Of a stretch of 64,000 nucleotides of DNA, positions 58,878 through 64,000 are shown piece by piece. Within the stretch, counting starts at the first letter, position 1; every line of letters starts with the position of its first letter. Made by a program: the position numbers and the translations under genes. Source of the DNA: Liolophura sinensis (lineage: Eukaryota; Mollusca; Polyplacophora; Chitonida; Chitonidae); NCBI RefSeq assembly GCF_032854445.1, contig NC_088296.1, positions 808,001 through 872,000 on the forward strand. Reading direction: 5' to 3'. The notes under the pieces were generated by a model. That model was not told the DNA's origin. It saw only the letters and a program-made list of their open reading frames with translations, and searched no databases.

Positions 58878-61800
58878 ATGGCCGAAAGCAAGCAGAATCG
58901 GGATGATGTTCTCACATGTTCGATATGTATGGAAATATTCAAGAAACCAGTAGTGCTACCCTGTCAGCACAGTTTTTGTAGGGAATGCATTCATTTGTAT
59001 GCTGACAAGTCTAAATCTGTGCAGACAGATGAGACCTCTGACAGCACGGGGAGTGAGGACGATCATCAGCAGATAGCATGCCCTGTGTGTCGAGCATCGA
59101 CCAGTCTGGGGAGAGAAGGTGTGGCTGGTCTGCCTCCCAACTTTCACCTGGCGGAAATTGTGGAGAAGTTCTCTGCTGTAAAGGTTGAGGATGACGCCCC
59201 ATATTGTTCTGTGTGTGAGGAGAAAAATCCCGCTAAAGCTGTCAAGTTTTGTACCAACTGTGGTGTGTTCTACTGTCAGGAATGTCTTGCAAATTACCAT
59301 CCTATGAAGGGGCCTCTGAAACGTCACCGACTGATTTCCTCCCTGGACTACTTCTCCCAGAAAACTTCACAGGGTCAAGGCAGCTGGGACCACCAATCAA
59401 CGCAGCAACAGCAGCCGTCATGTGCTGGACACGGTCAGCCATTCGTCTTGTACTGTGTACCTTGCAGGATGATGATCTGTCTGGGGTGTGTGGTTGACCA
59501 TCCGAAACACACTATGCTAGATATAAAATCAGCAGCTGAGAATGACAAGGTAATGCGAAAAAGACATTCGTGTATCAACCGTCAAATAAAATGGATGAAT
59601 AACTTAAATCACTATCTAAATCATGTACCATGCTAGTATATAAGTCGATAATGAAAATAAATATGGCATGATTTATAACTATATATTGACCCCAAATTTA
59701 TGATCTGTGGTGAAGAATGGGGCATTTTGTCCTGCACCGTGGTGAGGCATTTGAAAGGCAGATTTTTTAACGTTTTTTTTCTTGTTTTTTTCCATTACAG
59801 CCAGCCCTTTTGAACAAGATTAGTGAACTAGAGAAAGTGCTGCAAGAAACTAGAGAATCACTGTCAGGAGTTATGAGGCTGCACAAGAAGATACAGGTTG
59901 GTATTTTCCATGACACCTGTTCAGCCTGTGTCTAACTGCATACCCTGGTGACTCATTTTGACTATGTGGAGTATTGCTATCATTCACAAATCCAGGTAAC
60001 ATACAGCTGTCAATCATCTAGTCTTGATAAAGCTGTCTTCTGTCACCTATTATATATGTAGATTACAATTTAAGAGTTAAACCCGAACACTGATGACTTT
60101 TTATAAGAACTGAAAGAGGGGAATACACGGATTGATGCGGAGACGTATTTGCGTGAAGGACGAGTCTATTTTACCTATTTCTGGTTTATCTAATCAGACT
60201 ATCATATTATTATAACTTTCTTCTCATTGACACACACGCGATATGCCTACCTCAGACATCTCCATTTGATATATCATTGCCAATCGTACTCTGTCATAAT
60301 AATATCCATAATATATATACGTACACCATTTGATCTGATGGGGCGTTCGGGTTTGAACCAGCCCCAGGTATCTGAAGTACCGTGGGAAGCATCTAAGGCT
60401 TCACCATCTCGCCTTGTTCGGAGCATCAGTTGTGATGGCACAACCGCTTTTGCTATTGAACCACGTACCTTTGGGTTTTGAGTCGACACTTACATGTACA
60501 TCACTGGACTAAAGGGAAATCCCCTCTATCCCGGAGGTACATTGTAGACGCAGTTGTGTGGCGGTTATATTTCACCCTGTTACACATACATATATAACTT
60601 CTTCAACACAGTTCTAAAGGTGTGGATGAGGTAATAAATGATTTTTCTGTTTGGCAGGAAAACCAGGAACTTCACACTCAGGAGGTAGAGAAAGCTTATT
60701 GTGTAGCCTTGGAAGCCTTACAAGCCTGGAGGCAGCACTCCTTAGATGGTATGAAAACCCGCTATTCACAGTGGAGTGTGGAATGTAGCGCCATACTCAA
60801 ACATTTCCAGCTACAGGTGCAAGAAATGGAGGGAATGGTACAGGCTTCCAAGGATTTGTTGGCGTCAATGGACGTCGAGTTTTCACAGGTAAATCAAACA
60901 TGCACAATCTCTAACGCTGGTTCAGCTGCCTCAACTCCAGATGTTACCCATGACCCAACCAGCCTTAGGAACTGGGATCACGTGTTCAAATCATCTCATG
61001 CTGCCCGATCTACTAAAGTTGTAGATCCTAAGTTCAACAGTTTTATTTTGCTCAGTGGTACCCTCCGGTCGCTGTCCACTTTTCTACCCATAACCGGACC
61101 ACTGTCTGATTAAAACAAGTACGAAGTAATATGTAATGTCAGAATATATTGTATGTTGTTTTTCAAAAACAAGTTTTGTATGTAAACAGATCTTTGGGGG
61201 AAATTGCATTGTATGAAACTCCATGGAATTTATTAACCGGAATTGAGAGCTGATATGTACTATGTAATGGATCAGGGGATGGTCTAAATGTTTGAGGTAA
61301 TAGCCAAGGGTGCCTATATACTTGGAGAGGTGAGACATTTCAATTACAACTGTGTTCTTGTTACATGTTGAGGTGAAAGTATGGCTAGAGTATCTCAGTT
61401 TCGGTTATCATCTTTACATGATTTTATATGTGTTTTCAATTCTATTTGTTGACAGGGTTCCACGGAATTCTCCAAAACGTATGTATAAATGTGTTATGCC
61501 TCTCTATGCACGTGACTATTGTCAGCAAAGGTGCTTCTGTAACACTGAGTACCAGCCCTGTAGTTGTCCAAAACATGACCCAAGTGGAAAATATATGTAC
61601 TGTACATCCGTTTGTCCAGACAAATCAGATCTAACCTGCTAGGAATAGTACGTCATGTCATTCTCATAACTGCGTGGTACGCAAGATTAGTACACACTGT
61701 GTGTCTTTGTTTTTTGTCCTCTTCTCACAGAATTGACGACCAGCTGAATGAGATAAGAGCAGATCTGGAGAAACATGAGGTCAGCAAACAGAAGCTTCTA

Positions 61801-61918
61801 GACTTTGTGCAAGATGACGTTGTTGTCCCCAGACACGTGACAGTAAAAGAGACAGTGCAAGAAAGTCAGGACGTAGAAGCAGCAGTCGGTGGACAAAAGT
61901 CACGCCCACGTGTTACAA
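58878..61918 (+). CDS. TRIM-family E3 ubiquitin ligase, copy B (3' SPRY exon beyond window)
   Basis: Exons: 58859-59549 (ATG 58878-58880, 224 codons), 59801-59896 (96 nt), 60658-60888 (231 nt) and 61731-61918 (188 nt). RING C3HC4: C14, C17, C29, H31, C34, C37, C68, C71. B-box 1 near residues 110-150 (C110, C113, C125, C128, C133, C136, H141, H150); B-box 2 with C182, H185, C193, C196, C201, C204, H208, H211. The following exons are coiled coil. The 96 and 231 nt lengths equal those I recall for the two coiled-coil exons of vertebrate TRIM genes. Between 60888 (phase 0) and 61731 (phase 2) an exon of length 3n+2 is needed; I have no firm candidate (see findings). The SPRY exon is expected right of 64000. 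Start: first ATG with an intact RING, 20 nt from an acceptor. Confidence 0.82.
61456..61642 (+). other. Cys-rich conserved candidate exon, TRIM copy B
   Basis: After the acceptor ATTTGTTGACAG the frame reads VPRNSPKRMYKC, ARDYCQQRCFCNTEYQ, PCSCPKHDPSGKY, MYCTSVCPDKSDLTC and then TAG (61640-61642). Nine Cys in about 61 residues. It enters one base short of a codon end, the same phase as the coiled-coil exon at 61731, and would end translation, so it could be an alternative last exon. The same segment in copy A (32686-32851) shows in-frame length changes. I do not recognise the fold. Transcript support is absent here. Confidence 0.35.
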
Positions 61919-61959
61919 GTAGGTTCTTATATGTATAAAAAGTATACAATAAAGTGTGC

Positions 61960-63560
61960 TCACAGGACATAAACGACTGTAGGGTTTACATTGGTATGTG
62001 CATCGAAGACACAAACACAAAATGGAGAAGGCACACAGTTGTGTGTGTGCAAAACACACGATACACTGTGTTAAGGAAACAAACCGATATGAGAAGTAAT
62101 ACAGCAGGGTGCGCCAAGAAAATGAACAGTATTCAGAGAGAAACGAAAGTGAGAAGAGTTTACAAAAAGTAAAAATGGTATGAGGTGTACGATAGGGTGT
62201 GAACAAAACACAGACTGATATCAGGTTTACAGTAGAGTGTGGGCAAAAGACACAGGGTAATGCAAGGTGTACAGTGGGGTGTACACAGAACACAGGCACT
62301 AATGTGAGGCATGCATTGGGGTGTGCACAAAACATAAACTTATGTCTAGCATCCATTGAGGTGCCCACAGCAGATACAAACTAAGGTCAGACATGTATTA
62401 GGGTGTTCACAAAAGATACAAACTAAGGTCAAGCATGTATTAGGGTGTTCACAAAAGATACAAACTAATGTGAGGCATGTATTAGGGTGTTCACAAAAGA
62501 TACAAACTAAAGTCAGGCATGTATTAGGGTGTTCACAAAAGATACAAACTAATGTGAGGCATGGAAAAGGGTGTGCACAAAAGATACAAACTAATGTGAG
62601 GTGTGCAGTGGGGTGTACACAGAACACAGGCACTAATGTGAGGCATGCATTGGGGTGTTCACAAAAGATACAAACTAAGGTCAGGCATGTATTAGGGTGT
62701 TCACAAAAGATACAAACTAAGGTCAGGCATGTATTAGGGTGTTCACAAAAGATACAAACTAAGGTCAGGCATGTATTAGGGTGTTCACGAAAGATACAAA
62801 TCAAGGTCAGGCATGTATTAGGGTGTTCACAAAAGGTACAAACTAATGTGAGGCATGGAAAAGGGTGTGCACAAAAGATACAAACTAATGTGAGGCATGC
62901 AAAAGGGTGTGCACAAAAGATACAAACTAATGTGAGGTATGCAGTAGGGTGTGCACAAAACACACGGGCTAGTGTGAGGTATACAGTAGAGTTTGCACAG
63001 AAGAGACAGGCTGATGTGAGGTATCCAGTTGGGTGCACCCAGAAGACACAGGCTCATGTGAGGTATAAAGCATGGTGTGCGCAGAAGACACAGACTAATG
63101 TGAGGTATGCAGTAGTACTGCTGTACTGCCCAGAAGACACAGACCAATGTGAGGTATACAGTAGTGTGTGCCCAGGAGACCCAAACTAATGTGAGGTATA
63201 CAGTAGTGCGTGCCCAGAAGACAGAAACTCATGTGAGGTATACAGTAGTGTGTGCCCAGAAGACACAAACTCATGTGAGGTATACAGTAGGATGTGCACA
63301 GAAGACACAGACTAATGTGGGGTATACAGTAGGGTGTGCACGAAAGACACAAAGTAATGTGAGGTATCCAATTGGGTGCGCACAAAAGACACAGGCTTAT
63401 GTGAGGTCGACAGTAGGGTGTGCCCAGAAGACACACACTAAATTGAGGTATATAGTAGAGTGTGCACAAAAGACACAAAGTAATGTGAGGTATACAGTAG
63501 GGTCTGCCCAGAAGGCACAAACTAATGTAAGGTAAACAGTAGGGTGTGTACAGAGGATAC
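61960..63560 (+). repeat. 42-bp minisatellite in TRIM B last intron
   Basis: About 35 units. The left part has GATACAAACTAAGGTCAGGC, ATGTATTAGGGTGTTCACAA, AA; the right part has ACACAAACTAATGTGAGGTA, TACAGTAGGGTGTGCACAGA, AG. It is the same family as at 33440-36030 in TRIM A, at the same place (after the 188-nt exon). Long open frames on both strands are artefacts. Confidence 0.93.
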
Positions 63561-63564
63561 CAAA

Positions 63565-64000
63565 CTAATGTGAAACATTGGTACTTGTAAAGTGCACTTT
63601 GAGCTCAACAATCAAAAGGCATTCAGTAGGCCATCCTAAGAAATGTAAAGCCAATGGTGATACTCCGCTAAATTACTTCAATAAACACTGTTCTTTAACT
63701 ATGCAATACTACTTTTATTCCGGACTATACAAGACAAATTTCACCACGATGTCAACACGTGCTCGCTTGAGCTATCGTCTGACTCTCCTGCTTCCGGAGG
63801 TATATAACAGTCTCGCTTCACAGGAAGTAGTATGACGTAGTATAAACAAAGTGTCCGACAATGAAACTGGACAGGATTCACAATGTAAGCTATATACAGC
63901 ATGGATGGCTAAAAATAAATTTTAAAAAATGTAGTGTATACAGCAGTTTGGTTTTATCAAAAAAAAAGGGAAGTACATTGTAGAATTATTTATCAGCAGC
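63565..64000. other. Right edge, unique sequence
   Basis: No exon seen. By comparison with copy A, the SPRY exon of TRIM B should lie further right. Confidence 0.35.

Noticed and set aside
60340-60490. A tRNA-like or SINE head in TRIM B intron (GGGTTTGAACCAGCCCC, GGTTCAATAG on the other strand)
   Set aside because: Box-like words on both strands but no consistent head, body and tail; the segment is present in B and absent in A, which is all I can say.

Overview
The window is eukaryotic, repeat-rich genomic DNA from an animal. The evidence is short coding exons with GT-AG introns, tRNA-derived SINEs, non-LTR retrotransposon debris and very many minisatellites. The gene set (a peroxisomal PEX11-gamma gene, TRIM genes with RING, two B-boxes, coiled coil and SPRY, and a DOMON/Ig surface protein) and the SINE types suggest a marine invertebrate. 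A mollusc, perhaps a bivalve, is my best guess; species cannot be told from the sequence alone.

Layout. 1-11785 (+): the 3' part of a gene for a secreted or GPI-anchored protein with two DOMON domains and an Ig-like domain, eight exons with consistent phases. One DOMON is split by an in-frame coding minisatellite. Its introns hold 48-bp, 20-bp, 15-bp and 18-bp tandem arrays and several SINEs. 14299-18421 (-): a complete four-exon PEX11-gamma gene (239 aa). 19425-22280: about 40 copies of a 71-bp tandem unit, about 1 kb upstream of PEX11-gamma. 23585-24310: decayed LINE fragments. 26565-28260: two further tandem arrays.

27230-39777 (+) and 55957-61918 and beyond (+) are two copies of one duplicated block. 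Each block has two tandem copies of a conserved non-coding leader exon followed by a TRIM gene. The right-hand TRIM gene (B) has intact RING and B-box exons, then coiled-coil exons of 96 and 231 nt, the lengths I recall for vertebrate TRIM genes; its SPRY exon should lie beyond the right edge. The left-hand gene (A) has lost the first half of the RING and the 231-nt exon, yet keeps an uninterrupted SPRY exon. Both carry the same 42-bp minisatellite in the last intron and a conserved Cys-rich, stop-terminated candidate exon that enters in the same phase as the next coiled-coil exon.

48605-49827 (-): the last two recognisable exons of an M1-family aminopeptidase (APN-like). The rest of 40-58 kb is mostly non-coding, with SINEs, a 120-bp foldback element and decayed repeats.

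Almost all long open frames in the window are repeat artefacts: most minisatellite units have lengths divisible by three, so they stay open in several frames. Exon models are read by eye from splice signals, phase and family resemblance; none has transcript support here.
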